From JAYOFM01 sp038117225 (GTDB lineage Bacteria; Pseudomonadota; Alphaproteobacteria; Rhodospirillales; Casp-alpha2), in NCBI GenBank assembly GCA_038117225.1, contig JAYOFM010000046.1:1-25776 (forward strand): 25,776 bases of DNA, written 5' to 3'. The translations under genes and the position numbers were made by a program. Positions within the stretch are counted from its first letter, which is position 1. Every line of letters starts with the position of its first letter. Positions 15,835-24,244 of this stretch are shown here, in pieces. The notes beneath the pieces are model-generated. The model was not told the origin of the DNA, made no database searches, and worked only from the letters and a program-made list of their open reading frames with translations.

Positions 15835-16065
15835 ATGACCGACGGTATTTCCAACAACAACTTGCCGGTCGGCGCGGTAACCGCCCGACCCAAGGTTTAT
15901 CAGTCCGAAGCCGTGCGCGAAGTGCAGGCACGGGCGCGGGTGTTGGAACAGGGCCAGAGCGAGGAAGAACGCCGGGGCGTGCAGCGCCTGGATCAACTGA
16001 TCAATCAGGTCGGCGAACCCGAAGGCGACGTGCCGCGCGGATTTTATTTAAACATTCAGGTTTGA
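15835..16065 (+). CDS. Small protein of unknown function (76 residues)
   Basis: I do not recognise a characterised family. The protein begins MTDGISNNNLPVG, has a charged helical middle (residues about 25-60, EAVREVQARARVLEQG and RRGVQRLDQLI), and ends PRGFYLNIQV. It has no signal peptide, no cysteine and no membrane segment. The ATG at 15835 has no clear Shine-Dalgarno, but the alternative TTG at 15814 is no better. It is followed 5 bp later by the DUF2141 gene. The C-terminal pattern matches that of the small protein at 15005-15190. Confidence 0.65.
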   Translation: MTDGISNNNLPVGAVTARPKVYQSEAVREVQARARVLEQGQSEEERRGVQRLDQLINQVGEPEGDVPRGFYLNIQV

Positions 16066-16070
16066 CGTCG

Positions 16071-16502
16071 ATGCATCGTTGGTTGTTCGCGGCGGCGTTG
16101 GTGTTGTCGCCCATCGTAGCGTCGGCGGCCGACCTCGTCGTGCGGGTCGAAGGTCTGGCGAGCGCCAATGGGGACGTCCATATCGCGCTTTACGATAAAC
16201 CGGCTGATTTCCCGAAAAGTGACGGAATGCACATCGAGGTTGAGGCGCCAATCTCCACGGCAGACGAGACCGCCGTCGCGATCTGGACGTTTCGGGGCCT
16301 CAATATCGGGCGCCATGCGGTCGCTGTCTATCACGATGAAGATGGCAACGACGCCTTCAATCAAGGCATCTTCGGCATTCCATTGGAACGTTACGGCTTC
16401 TCAAACAATGCAACGGTATTCCTGGGGCCGCCGTCTTTTGATGCTGCGGCATTCGATGTTCGGGCGGAAGGCGGGACCATCACCATTCGCCTAGATCGCT
16501 AG
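16071..16502 (+). CDS. DUF2141-family exported protein
   Basis: A 143-residue secreted or periplasmic protein. The signal peptide covers residues 1 to about 20 (hydrophobic AAALVLSPIV, then ASAA). The mature part has the DUF2141 pattern: V-R-V-E-G-L near its start, G-D-V-H-I-A-L-Y-D, then GRHAVAVYHDEDGNDAFN, and GIPLERYGFSNNA. The fold is probably an all-beta sandwich. No biochemical function is established for this family that I can state with confidence. ATG 16071 immediately precedes the signal peptide; the longer frame from 15783 runs over the small upstream gene. It converges with the lipoprotein gene, with a 4-bp gap. Confidence 0.88.
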   Translation: MHRWLFAAALVLSPIVASAADLVVRVEGLASANGDVHIALYDKPADFPKSDGMHIEVEAPISTADETAVAIWTFRGLNIGRHAVAVYHDEDGNDAFNQGIFGIPLERYGFSNNATVFLGPPSFDAAAFDVRAEGGTITIRLDR

Positions 16503-16506
16503 AAAT

Positions 16507-17307
16507 TCACTCAAAGCCTGCATCGTCACCACCGCCGACATGATAGATCTCCGACAATAGAAATGGAAATCCGGGGTGGCCAGATGGTTGGCCCGGACTG
16601 CCGTTCTGCGCGATGACGGCGAGTTCAATGGCCTTTTCACGGGCTAACGGTGGTCGTGTTTTTCCGGCGGCACCTAGATCATATGCGGATGCAACGGGGA
16701 TGCTTTCCGTGATTCCCCGGATTCCAACCGCTTGAACGGCGGCGACGGCATCGGCGAAGGGCAGTGTCTTGCCAGGTGTGGCACAGTGGTAGCCGAAAAT
16801 GGCCTTCGATGGTCTAATTTGTGGATCGTCCTGCATGTCATCCCAACCGGCGGAAAAACCGACGCAGGACCGATTGGCTTGGCGCAGTCGATATGGTTGC
16901 GCCCAGGCGCCGCCCCAACGCGTGGAAAACCACTGCGACGGTTGCCAATCGATCTTTTGCCGCTGGCTTATGTTCCAACCGGCGACCGTATCACTGATCA
17001 AACGACCGTATTCGAGTGCGACGTGGTTGTTGGTGCCATGTCGCGCGGCAATATAGATGACCTCGGTCTGGCTGCCATCGGTACCGGGAAACAGGGCATA
17101 TTCTTCAAATTCCCACGGGTCCTCGAATTGGACACGAACGGGTTTGGCGCCGGCTAGCGCGGAACCCGAGACGACAACGCGCGCCGTTCCGTCGTCGGCC
17201 TGTCGCAGTCCTCGAAGGCCCGAATCGCCGGGTTGCGTGAATTGCATGCCGGTGGCGACACAACCGGCGAGCGCGAACGGCATTAGCAGTAAAAGGTACT
17301 TTTTCAT
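16507..17307 (-). CDS. Lipoprotein of unknown function
   Basis: I do not recognise the family. The 266-residue product starts MKKYLLLLMPFALAGC, a clear lipoprotein signal with lipobox L13-A14-G15-C16. The residue after Cys is Val, so by the usual rule it would be sorted to the outer membrane. The body contains a DPWEFEEYALF segment, a Trp-rich region at about 130-155 (WQPSQWFSTRWGGAWAQPYR) and two further cysteines (SCVGF, YHCATPG) that could pair. AAG-GAGGAA-like purines precede ATG 17307; an upstream in-frame ATG at 17352 adds a non-conserved leader. It lies 120 bp downstream of the DUF924 gene on the same strand but has its own good promoter. Confidence 0.82.
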   Translation of the reverse strand: MKKYLLLLMPFALAGCVATGMQFTQPGDSGLRGLRQADDGTARVVVSGSALAGAKPVRVQFEDPWEFEEYALFPGTDGSQTEVIYIAARHGTNNHVALEYGRLISDTVAGWNISQRQKIDWQPSQWFSTRWGGAWAQPYRLRQANRSCVGFSAGWDDMQDDPQIRPSKAIFGYHCATPGKTLPFADAVAAVQAVGIRGITESIPVASAYDLGAAGKTRPPLAREKAIELAVIAQNGSPGQPSGHPGFPFLLSEIYHVGGGDDAGFE

Positions 17308-17364
17308 GGCGGCGGTTCCTCGGAAAAACCGTGAAATGTTTAGAACGCGCAACCTCCCACACGC

Positions 17365-17393
17365 AATATAGGTATTGGAGGGGCCGATCGCAA
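17365..17393 (-). promoter_or_regulatory. Sigma70-like promoter of the lipoprotein gene
   Basis: On the minus strand TTGCGA (17388-17393, 4/6) is followed after exactly 17 bp by TATATT (17365-17370, 5/6). The predicted start near 17358 gives a leader of about 50 nt before ATG 17307. Confidence 0.55.
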
Positions 17394-17427
17394 AAACAAG
17401 ATTTCGCGAACTTCGATGACAAGCCCG

Positions 17428-18024
17428 CTAGAACCCTTTTGGGTTGGCGTCGAGGAAAGCCTGTTCGTCGGCAGTCGTGGCGCGTCCGAGCACCGCATTA
17501 CGGTGCGGAAATCGGCCGAAACGCCGGATGACCTCGCGGTGGCGCTCGGCCCATTGCAGCGTGTCGTCGCCACTGTCCAGCGTGGTGAATAGAGCCACGG
17601 ATCGCTCCTGGTCGGCCAAATTTTCGGAATGCTCAAACGGCAGGTATAAAAATTGCCGTTGAATTTCGGTGAGTGCCTTGTCGAACCCCCGCGCAATAGC
17701 GGCATCAGCGATCCCTCGGGCCTTGGCGTCGTAGGCAAAGCTCCTGGCATCGCCGCGATAAAGGTTGCGCGGGAACTGGTCGAGCATGATGACCAGGGCC
17801 AAAGCGCCTTCGGGTGAAGTCACGAGATTGTCGTGGGCGCCACGACCAGCAGCGGCGAGGTCGTCGGAAAATTGTTCACGAATGCTCGAGTCAAAATTCG
17901 CATCGGTTTGAAACCAGACGAGCCGTTTCATTCCGTGCTCAACGGAATCCGGTGCGCCGAACCAAAAGTCGAGCACCCGACGCGCGAGGCTGTTTCTTGA
18001 CGTTTGATCGGTCTGCTCGTTCAT
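17428..18024 (-). CDS. DUF924-family protein
   Basis: A 198-residue soluble protein of the DUF924 family, which is predicted to be helical and TPR-like. Family hallmarks are present: VLDFWFG near the N-terminus, the WFQTDANFDSSIREQF segment, LALVIMLDQFPRNLYRG, the QFLYLPFEHSE segment, HREVIRRFGRFPHRNAVLGR, and a final E-Q-A-F-L. No enzymatic role is established. I chose ATG 18024; a longer frame from 18063 would begin upstream of the predicted transcription start and is therefore unlikely. It is divergent from ydbH. Confidence 0.93.
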   Translation of the reverse strand: MNEQTDQTSRNSLARRVLDFWFGAPDSVEHGMKRLVWFQTDANFDSSIREQFSDDLAAAGRGAHDNLVTSPEGALALVIMLDQFPRNLYRGDARSFAYDAKARGIADAAIARGFDKALTEIQRQFLYLPFEHSENLADQERSVALFTTLDSGDDTLQWAERHREVIRRFGRFPHRNAVLGRATTADEQAFLDANPKGF

Positions 18025-18034
18025 GGTGTCCAAC

Positions 18035-18063
18035 CTTATAACGCCTGCATCGAATGAGGCCAA
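18035..18063 (-). promoter_or_regulatory. Sigma70-like promoter of the DUF924 gene, giving a near-leaderless mRNA
   Basis: On the minus strand TTGGCC (18058-18063, 4/6), a 17-bp spacer and TATAAG (18035-18040, 5/6). The expected start is near 18028, only about 4 nt before ATG 18024, so the transcript may be leaderless. No Shine-Dalgarno precedes this ATG at normal spacing, which agrees. Confidence 0.5.
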
Positions 18064-18157
18064 TCAGGGCATCTGACATCCGGCGTGCGGGGTTGACCCC
18101 TCGCGAGTGAAAGCCGACCATTCACGGACACGTCACCTGCCGGGTTCTGCTTCCCAT

Positions 18158-21100
18158 ATGTCGCGATTCCTCCGCATATTTCTCGCGTCGACGGCAGCGC
18201 TGCTGTTGGCGGCGCTTGTGGTCGGCGGCTTCATGTTGTGGCGCCTGACCGACATCGCTGGGGCGATGTTCGAAGGAGCCCTGGCAGCACGTGGCTTTGA
18301 ACATGCTTCCGTCACCGTTGACCGTATCGGCCTCGACGCCGTGCATTTCGGTGCGATCCGACTTGATGGAAAAGGTGATATTTCGGCGAGTCGCACGGTT
18401 ATCCATTTTCAGCCTCGCCGTCTGCTGAGCGGACGTCTGGACGGTGCCGAGGTCGAGGGGTTACGGCTTGCGGCGCGATTAACAGCAGACGGCGTTTCAT
18501 TGGGTCCGATCGATGCCCTGTTGGCGGGAGGTCAGACAGGTGAGAGCGGCGGTGGCGGCAGTTTCACCGTCAATCTGATTGGAAAAATTTTACTTACGGA
18601 AGCTCGCGTTTCCTTGGAAACACCCGTGGGACCGCTGGCACTGACGGCCAATGGCGATGTCACATTGACCGAGAACCTGGGAACCATCATCACGGCGAAA
18701 TTGGGGGCTGCCCATGACCAGGCGACCCTAAGTGGCGATCTTGACTTGGCCGTACTTGGCGGCGCGGTGAACGCCGCGTTCCAAGTCCACAAGGCGGAAA
18801 GCTGGGCGCCGGCGTTGTCGTTCGCCGGGGCTTCGGCGCAATTCCGGTTCGTTGGGCCGAATTTGGCCGCTGGGACGTTGCAAGCAGAGGGTCGTGTTAC
18901 ATCACTCGCGGTTCAGGGCGCGCCGCTCGGAGACGTGCGCCTTGATGCTTCACTCAAGGATGGTCGTCTCGATGGCCATCTAGATTTGGAAGGTGAACGC
19001 GAAACGGGTGCTGTCGTGCGGCTCGACATCGAGGCCGATGACCTGCGCCGCCCCGAGGCCGAAATTCGCATTGCCGGCGAGGCCGCGAGCACCGGTATAA
19101 AGGGAAATTTGCCGGTCGGCATGTCGGGCCAGGGCGGGTTTCGGCTGGTGGGCAACCTGTCCTCGTTTAGGGCCATAAGCGCGATGGCGTCCGGTGCGCA
19201 ATTGGCGCCCGATGCACGGCTGCGCGGGCGTTTCGACGCGGCTTTCCTTGATGTTTCTGTGCCCGAGACGGCCACCGATATGTCGCTCGCAGGCGCCATC
19301 GAGATCACGGTAGCCGATGGCAAACTCGCCGTGGGGATCCCCGCGGCCCTTTCGGTTGATGTGACCATGCCCAGCCGGCGTCGCCATGCCGTCACGCTGC
19401 GATCGCGTGATGACAAACAGCCGGCGCTTGTCATGGGGCCGACCCTTGGCGACGCCTATGTGATCGGTGTGGGGTTTCAAGCACGCCCCGATGGTCTGCC
19501 GACGGTTTCGGGCCACGTTGATGCTCGGGTGACGCTTGATGCCGCCGGCCAGGCCATCCTTGAAACGGCGGAGGTTGTGATCGATGCGGTCCGTCAGCGA
19601 TATGGTAACCTTGACCTCGCGCTGAGCGGTGCGACCCTTGCGATCAGTAGCGCCTCGGGAGGGTTCGACGGTAGCCTCAAGGGCCGTCTCGCGCTTTCCG
19701 GCACGATGCCAGGCGATATTGGCGTCGATGCCATGCGCATTGATTTCGCGGGCGATCTTAGCCAACGGGGTGATCTTTACACGTTCCGGCCACAGGCCTG
19801 CGCCGGGCTGAAACTGAAACGCTTATTGCTCGCGGGCGTGGCGTTGAGTCCCGGACCGATGCAGGTATGCCCCCCGTCCGTGGGCGGCGGGGTCGCGGCA
19901 CGAGTTGATTTGGCTGCCGATGGCGGACCGATGGCGGAACTGCGTTTCAGCCTGACTTCAAGCGCTTTTTCCGGCGCCCCAGCTGGAACCCGTTCCACGG
20001 CGACCGCCGCATGGCATGGCACCACACCTCGGGTTTCCGTGGCGGTTTGGGGCGGCCTTGACGGTCGCGGTTGGCGCGGCAAGGTCGAAGCTGGCGGCGG
20101 CGAGATCATCGCCGATGATCTGCTGATCGGCGCCAGCGGGCTCGAGCTGTATGTCGAATTCGACGCTGGGAAGAAGGGTACGCGGGCTGCTGCACGGCTC
20201 AACGGCCTTAACATCACCGATCGCCGTCGGCAGAAACTGTTCCTGCCGCTTGGATTTTCCGGTACCGGTTCGCTGGCGGGACAGGGGGCGAAGTTCGAAT
20301 TGGCGGCGAAGTTGGCCCCTGACGTGGTGCTCTCCGTGAAGGGCACGCATGACTTGGCGCATGGGCGCGGCGAGGCGATGTTCGTACTGCCGCCGGTGAC
20401 GCTGGCGCCGACGGGGTTCAGCATTAATAAGTTGACGCCACTTGCCGCCGGTGTGTTGACAGACGTTGCTGGCCGAGTGGAGGCCGATGGTCAGTTCGCC
20501 TGGAGCGCCCGTGGCATCACATCCAGCGGCCGTTTGGCCGTCAAAGACCTAGCCGCGGGAATGTCGCAGGCACAGTTTGCCGGAATTGAGGGTGAATTAC
20601 GATTTTCTGATATTCTGGCGCTAAAAACTGACAAAGAGCAGACCTTGCGGATTGGTTTCCTGGACGCCGGGATACCGCTTGTCGGTGGCGAGATCGTTTA
20701 CGCCATGGATGGAGACGATGCCATCAAAGTGATTTCGGCGCAGTGGCCATTCGCCGGCGGTCGCATCGGCGCCGCAAATGTGACGGTCGGTTTCGATGGT
20801 GCCGTTCCTGACATCACTTTCGGTGTCGATGGCATCGATACGGCCGAGCTGTTGAAACTCGCTGACATTGCCGGGCTGCAGGGCGGCGGCCGGCTTTCCG
20901 GATCGATCCCGCTCCGTATGGAAAAAGATGGACCGGCAATTCGCGGCGCGCGCGTTGCAAGCACGGGCGGTGGCACCGTCCGCTACCGATCGGCGGAAGC
21001 CGGCGCCGTCCTCGCCCAGGGCGGTAACTCCGGAGAGATACTGGCCAAGGCACTCAATGATTTTCGCTATTCTCGGCTCGAATTCACATTCGACGGGCCG

Positions 21101-21280
21101 CTGTCCGGTGAGATCAGGGCACGCGTCGCGCTGGCCGGGAACAACCCCGCCGTTTATGACGGTAAGCGCATTGAATTGAACGTAGATTTGCAAGGTGACT
21201 TGAGGGATCTCGTCCAAAGCGGTAGCGTGATTAAGGATTTGCCCGAGAATATCCGCCGGCGCATAACCGGTGGGGGGTAA
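18158..21280 (+). CDS. ydbH: YdbH-family AsmA-like protein, phospholipid transport to the outer membrane
   Basis: A 1040-residue protein with one N-terminal inner-membrane helix (about 5-27, FLRIFLASTAALLLAALVV) and a long periplasmic beta-rich body made of AsmA-like repeats. The C-terminal part (about 830-1035) resembles the DctA-YdbH domain, with G-G-T-V-R-Y, a long L-x-x-F-R/x-Y-S-x-L-E segment and LNVDLQGDLRDL. In E. coli, YdbH, TamB and YhdP act redundantly in moving phospholipids across the periplasm. The diagnosis is strengthened by ynbE and ydbL immediately downstream. ATG 18158 directly precedes the membrane helix; a longer frame from 18107 is possible. There is no obvious Shine-Dalgarno. 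TTGACC (18093-18098) is a possible -35, but no good -10 follows. Confidence 0.87.
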   Translation: MSRFLRIFLASTAALLLAALVVGGFMLWRLTDIAGAMFEGALAARGFEHASVTVDRIGLDAVHFGAIRLDGKGDISASRTVIHFQPRRLLSGRLDGAEVEGLRLAARLTADGVSLGPIDALLAGGQTGESGGGGSFTVNLIGKILLTEARVSLETPVGPLALTANGDVTLTENLGTIITAKLGAAHDQATLSGDLDLAVLGGAVNAAFQVHKAESWAPALSFAGASAQFRFVGPNLAAGTLQAEGRVTSLAVQGAPLGDVRLDASLKDGRLDGHLDLEGERETGAVVRLDIEADDLRRPEAEIRIAGEAASTGIKGNLPVGMSGQGGFRLVGNLSSFRAISAMASGAQLAPDARLRGRFDAAFLDVSVPETATDMSLAGAIEITVADGKLAVGIPAALSVDVTMPSRRRHAVTLRSRDDKQPALVMGPTLGDAYVIGVGFQARPDGLPTVSGHVDARVTLDAAGQAILETAEVVIDAVRQRYGNLDLALSGATLAISSASGGFDGSLKGRLALSGTMPGDIGVDAMRIDFAGDLSQRGDLYTFRPQACAGLKLKRLLLAGVALSPGPMQVCPPSVGGGVAARVDLAADGGPMAELRFSLTSSAFSGAPAGTRSTATAAWHGTTPRVSVAVWGGLDGRGWRGKVEAGGGEIIADDLLIGASGLELYVEFDAGKKGTRAAARLNGLNITDRRRQKLFLPLGFSGTGSLAGQGAKFELAAKLAPDVVLSVKGTHDLAHGRGEAMFVLPPVTLAPTGFSINKLTPLAAGVLTDVAGRVEADGQFAWSARGITSSGRLAVKDLAAGMSQAQFAGIEGELRFSDILALKTDKEQTLRIGFLDAGIPLVGGEIVYAMDGDDAIKVISAQWPFAGGRIGAANVTVGFDGAVPDITFGVDGIDTAELLKLADIAGLQGGGRLSGSIPLRMEKDGPAIRGARVASTGGGTVRYRSAEAGAVLAQGGNSGEILAKALNDFRYSRLEFTFDGPLSGEIRARVALAGNNPAVYDGKRIELNVDLQGDLRDLVQSGSVIKDLPENIRRRITGGG

Positions 21281-21339
21281 AGAGGGTAATTCCGGGAGGC
21301 CGAAACGCAACATCGGAGCGTAGAAAAGGAGTTCGTTCC

Positions 21340-21543
21340 ATGACCCCGTTGCCATTTCGGCTGTTAAATATTGTCGGTCCTGTTGCCTTGCTGACACTGG
21401 TCGCCTGTTCGCCCAGCGTCAAGGTCGAGGCGCCAGACAAACCCATTGTCATCAACCTCAACGTCAAGATCGAGCATGAGGTCCGTGTAAAGGTCGAGAA
21501 GGACGTTGAGAACCTGTTCAAGAAGAACTCGGACCTGTTCTGA
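21340..21543 (+). CDS. ynbE: YnbE-family lipoprotein, YdbH partner
   Basis: A 67-residue lipoprotein with lipobox LVAC (C23) and a mature part of only about 45 residues: SPSVKVEAPDKPIVINLNVKI, then EHEVRVKVEKDVENLF. Mature YnbE is a short beta strand-forming protein that in E. coli contacts the C-terminus of YdbH and can multimerise at the outer membrane. A strong AAAAGGAG lies about 8-12 nt before ATG 21340. It is third-to-last in the ydbH-ynbE-ydbL series, 59 bp after ydbH. Confidence 0.9.
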   Translation: MTPLPFRLLNIVGPVALLTLVACSPSVKVEAPDKPIVINLNVKIEHEVRVKVEKDVENLFKKNSDLF

Positions 21544-21560
21544 GCCGGGAGCTCGTAAGC

Positions 21561-21911
21561 ATGAAAACCATGATGCGTAGCCTTTTCGTCGCGTTTCTCA
21601 TGTTTGGCGCCATGGCGTTGGTCCCCGTCGGGGTCACGGCACAAGGGCTGAATCTCGACACCGCGAAGGCCCAGGGCTTGGTTGGCGAGCGTCGCGACGG
21701 TTATCTCGGTGTCGTCAAGAACACCGCAGGAGTGCAGGCTCTGGTGGATGAGATTAACCTCAAGCGTCGCCAGCAATACATGGGAATCGCGCGGCAGAAT
21801 GGCACCAATCTGCAGGCTGTCGAGGCGATTGTCGGCAAGAAAGTCATCGAGCGTTCGAATCCAGGCACCGTTGTGGAAGGTGCCGACGGTGGTTGGGTGA
21901 GGAAACCGTGA
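21561..21911 (+). CDS. ydbL: YdbL-family (DUF1318) periplasmic protein
   Basis: A 116-residue exported protein with a signal peptide to about residue 27 (VTA before QGL). The mature part has the DUF1318 pattern: L-D-x-A-K-A-Q-G-L-V-G-E-R-x-D-G-Y-L-G, then VDEINLKRRQQYMGIARQNG, V-E-A-I-V-G-K-K. YdbL is thought to act as a periplasmic chaperone that controls assembly of YnbE with YdbH. GGGAG precedes ATG 21561. Its stop overlaps the GTG start of the next small gene (GTGA). Confidence 0.9.
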   Translation: MKTMMRSLFVAFLMFGAMALVPVGVTAQGLNLDTAKAQGLVGERRDGYLGVVKNTAGVQALVDEINLKRRQQYMGIARQNGTNLQAVEAIVGKKVIERSNPGTVVEGADGGWVRKP

Positions 21912-22123
21912 CTGACGGTGCCGCCGTTGCCAATGCGCGGGCCTGGCTTGAGCGTTTTCAGGGTTTCGCGCCCGATGATGCGGTGATCGAGGAGATTGCT
22001 CACGCGGGGACGCGATTCGCCGAGGTGGCCCGCGAGGCCTCGGCCGAGCTTTCCTTCGACAGTGACCCGTATCAGTTCGCGCCTGTGTTGCGCGATCTAG
22101 CGCCGGATGCGCTGAAGAAATGA
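21908..22123 (+). CDS. Small AtzG/DUF4089-like protein, probable accessory subunit of the amidase
   Basis: A 71-residue protein with no signal peptide, helical throughout, whose C-terminal part (RFAEVAREASAELSF then FAPVLRDLAPD) resembles AtzG-like proteins, the GatC-like small subunits that bind amidase-signature enzymes such as AtzE. The link is pattern-based and weakly conserved. GTG 21908 is preferred because GAGGAAACC precedes it; a TTG at 21893 is an alternative. It overlaps ydbL by 4 bp (GTGA) and the amidase by 4 bp (ATGA), strong evidence that it is translated together with both. Confidence 0.72.
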   Translation: MTDGAAVANARAWLERFQGFAPDDAVIEEIAHAGTRFAEVAREASAELSFDSDPYQFAPVLRDLAPDALKK

Positions 22124-23532
22124 GCGACCCGGAAATTGCCACTTGGTCGCTTGAACGTGCGCGCGATGCCATCGCCTCGGGCGAGGTATCTTCCCGTGAG
22201 GCGACGGAATCTTGCCTTCAGCGTCTCGAAAGTCGTGGCCGAGAGTTGAACGTCGTCGCCGGGATGGACGCCGATCAAGCGCTAGCCGCCGCCGATGCCG
22301 CCGACGCGGTTGCCGCGGCTGATCGTGGGGCGCTGCATGGGGTGCCGTTGGCCCACAAGGACATGTTCTATCGTCGTGGCCGGGTATCCGCCTGCGGGTC
22401 CAGCATTCGTGCGGATTTCGTGCCGGACGTGACCGCGACGGTGTTGACGCGCCTGGATGCCGCGGGTGCGCTCGATATTGCACGACTCAACATGGTCGAA
22501 TTCGCCTTCGGTGTGACCGGCCATAACGAAATTACCGGCGATGTGCGCAATCCCTGGAATCCGAATTACATCACCGGCGGTTCGTCGTCCGGATCGGGCA
22601 GTGCCGTCGGTGCGCGCGCGGTGTTCGGCGCGCTTGGCTCCGACACCGGCGGCTCGATTCGTTTTCCATCGGCGTGTTGCGGCGTCGTCGGCATGAAGAT
22701 GACCTGGGGTCGGGTCAGCCGGTTCGGCTGCATGCCATTGGCCGCCAGCCTCGATACCATTGGTCCGCTGACCCGCACGGTGCGCGACAACGCCTTGCTG
22801 TTCAACGAACTGGCCGGCTCCGACGCCAACGACGTTACCGCCGCGGACATCGCCGTGCCCGACGCGTTGGCGAGAATTGAGGACGGCCCCAAGGGGATGA
22901 AGATCGGCGTGCCCGCCAATTTGTTTCTCGACCGGGCGGAGCCTGAAATCGGCGACATGGTGGAAGCGGCGGCGGCAACCTATCAGGCTATGGGGGCTGA
23001 GGTGGTCAGCGTCGACATTCCGCCCGAAACCCGCCATGGCAACGCGTTCACCAGCATGATCGCGGCGGTTGAGGGTTATGCTCTGCATGCCCGATGGTTG
23101 GCCGAGCGTTACCAAGATTACGGAACGCAGACGGCCGCTCGCCTGCTCACCGGTTCGATGGTGCCGGCAAATCGCTATAATCAGGCACTGGCGCTCCGGG
23201 GTGCCATTACAAAGGCTTTTGTCGACGCCGTATTCAGCCGCGTCGATGCGCTTTTGGCGCCGGTGCTGATGACGGCGGTGCCGACTCTCGCGGAATCCGA
23301 CATGAGAGCGCATCCGGGGTTCATGAACACCATCACGCGGCTTGGCCATGCGACGCGACCCGCCAATTATATGGGGCTACCGTCGTTGACGGTGCCGAAC
23401 GGTTTCGATGCGGCCGGGCTGCCCTATGCCTTCCAACTGATCGGCAGGCCGTTCGACGAGGCAACGCTGTACCGGGTCGGCCGCGCCTATGAGTGTGAAA
23501 CCGGGTGCACCGACCCGGCACCGGCGGCCTAG
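22120..23532 (+). CDS. Amidase-signature family hydrolase
   Basis: A 470-residue amidase-signature enzyme that hydrolyses C-N bonds in the cytoplasm. The Ser-cisSer-Lys triad is visible: K80 (in PLAHKDMF), S155 in the GGSSSGSG loop, and nucleophile S179 (SDTGGSIRFPS). The length and the C-terminal NYMGLPSLTVPNGF segment are typical. The first 70 residues carry the usual helical start. The family is broad (GatA, AtzE, aryl-acylamidases, ureido- and hydrazide-hydrolases) and I cannot assign a substrate. A GatA role is unlikely because gatB and a true gatC are absent; pairing with the small AtzG-like protein just upstream (ATGA overlap) points to an AtzE-like heteromer. sfsA follows 4 bp later. 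Confidence 0.92.
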   Translation: MSDPEIATWSLERARDAIASGEVSSREATESCLQRLESRGRELNVVAGMDADQALAAADAADAVAAADRGALHGVPLAHKDMFYRRGRVSACGSSIRADFVPDVTATVLTRLDAAGALDIARLNMVEFAFGVTGHNEITGDVRNPWNPNYITGGSSSGSGSAVGARAVFGALGSDTGGSIRFPSACCGVVGMKMTWGRVSRFGCMPLAASLDTIGPLTRTVRDNALLFNELAGSDANDVTAADIAVPDALARIEDGPKGMKIGVPANLFLDRAEPEIGDMVEAAAATYQAMGAEVVSVDIPPETRHGNAFTSMIAAVEGYALHARWLAERYQDYGTQTAARLLTGSMVPANRYNQALALRGAITKAFVDAVFSRVDALLAPVLMTAVPTLAESDMRAHPGFMNTITRLGHATRPANYMGLPSLTVPNGFDAAGLPYAFQLIGRPFDEATLYRVGRAYECETGCTDPAPAA

Positions 23533-23536
23533 GGCG

Positions 23537-24244
23537 ATGAAATTCCCCGATTCGCTGATTAGGGGCAAACTGATCAAGCGCTACAAACGCTTTCTCACCG
23601 ACGTCGAGTTGGAGGACGGCACGATTGTTGTTGCCCATTGCGCCAACTCCGGCTCAATGGAAAGCGTCAAGGAGCCGGGGTCCGAAGTATGGTTGAGCCC
23701 GGCGCGTAATCCGGATCGCAAGCTGCGATATACCTGGGAATTGATTCGGGTCGGCCGAAGCTTGGTTGGCATCAACACCGGGCTGCCCAATTACATTGTC
23801 TCGGAAGCGATCGAGAAAGGCCGCGTTCCGGAGCTCGCGGGGTACGACTCGCTCAGGCGAGAGGTTAAATATGGCAAGAATTCACGCATCGATATCCTGC
23901 TTGAGGATGACGCCAAGGGACTGTGCTATGTCGAGGTCAAGAATACGACCATGCGGCGCGATCTGCAGGGTGGTCCCGTGGAATTTCCGGATGCGGTGAC
24001 CAGCCGCGGCACAAAGCATCTCATTGAACTATCCGACATGGTGCGCGATGGCCACCGGGCGGTAATGTTCTATCTTGTGCAGCGTGCCGATGCGCCGGCG
24101 TTTACCGTCGCCGATGATATCGATCCAGTTTATGCCAAGGCATTGACGAAGGCGATGAAGGCTGGTGTCGAGGTGTTGGCATACGGCTGTAAGGTTTCGA
24201 AGACTGACGTCCGCGTTGTTGATCCGGTGCCTCTGGCTTTGTAA
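23537..24244 (+). CDS. sfsA: SfsA family protein (sugar fermentation stimulation protein A)
   Basis: A 235-residue protein. The N-terminal OB-like region has the VELEDGTIVVAHCANSGSM motif (family pattern: aHcpNtGrM). The C-terminal part contains SRIDILL, then YVEVKNTT and the PDAVTSRGTKHLIEL motif, which resembles a PD-(D/E)XK nuclease core (D..ExK). The family was named for raising mal gene expression in E. coli and for DNA binding; its true activity is unsettled. ATG 23537 follows an AGGG only 2 nt away. An overlapping frame from 23489 adds no conserved sequence. It probably shares a transcript with the amidase. Confidence 0.95.
   Translation: MKFPDSLIRGKLIKRYKRFLTDVELEDGTIVVAHCANSGSMESVKEPGSEVWLSPARNPDRKLRYTWELIRVGRSLVGINTGLPNYIVSEAIEKGRVPELAGYDSLRREVKYGKNSRIDILLEDDAKGLCYVEVKNTTMRRDLQGGPVEFPDAVTSRGTKHLIELSDMVRDGHRAVMFYLVQRADAPAFTVADDIDPVYAKALTKAMKAGVEVLAYGCKVSKTDVRVVDPVPLAL

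Noticed and set aside
22282..23349. 355-codon minus-strand frame opposite the amidase gene
   Set aside because: Mirror of strongly conserved amidase codons; the product is Arg/His/Gly-rich with no family features.
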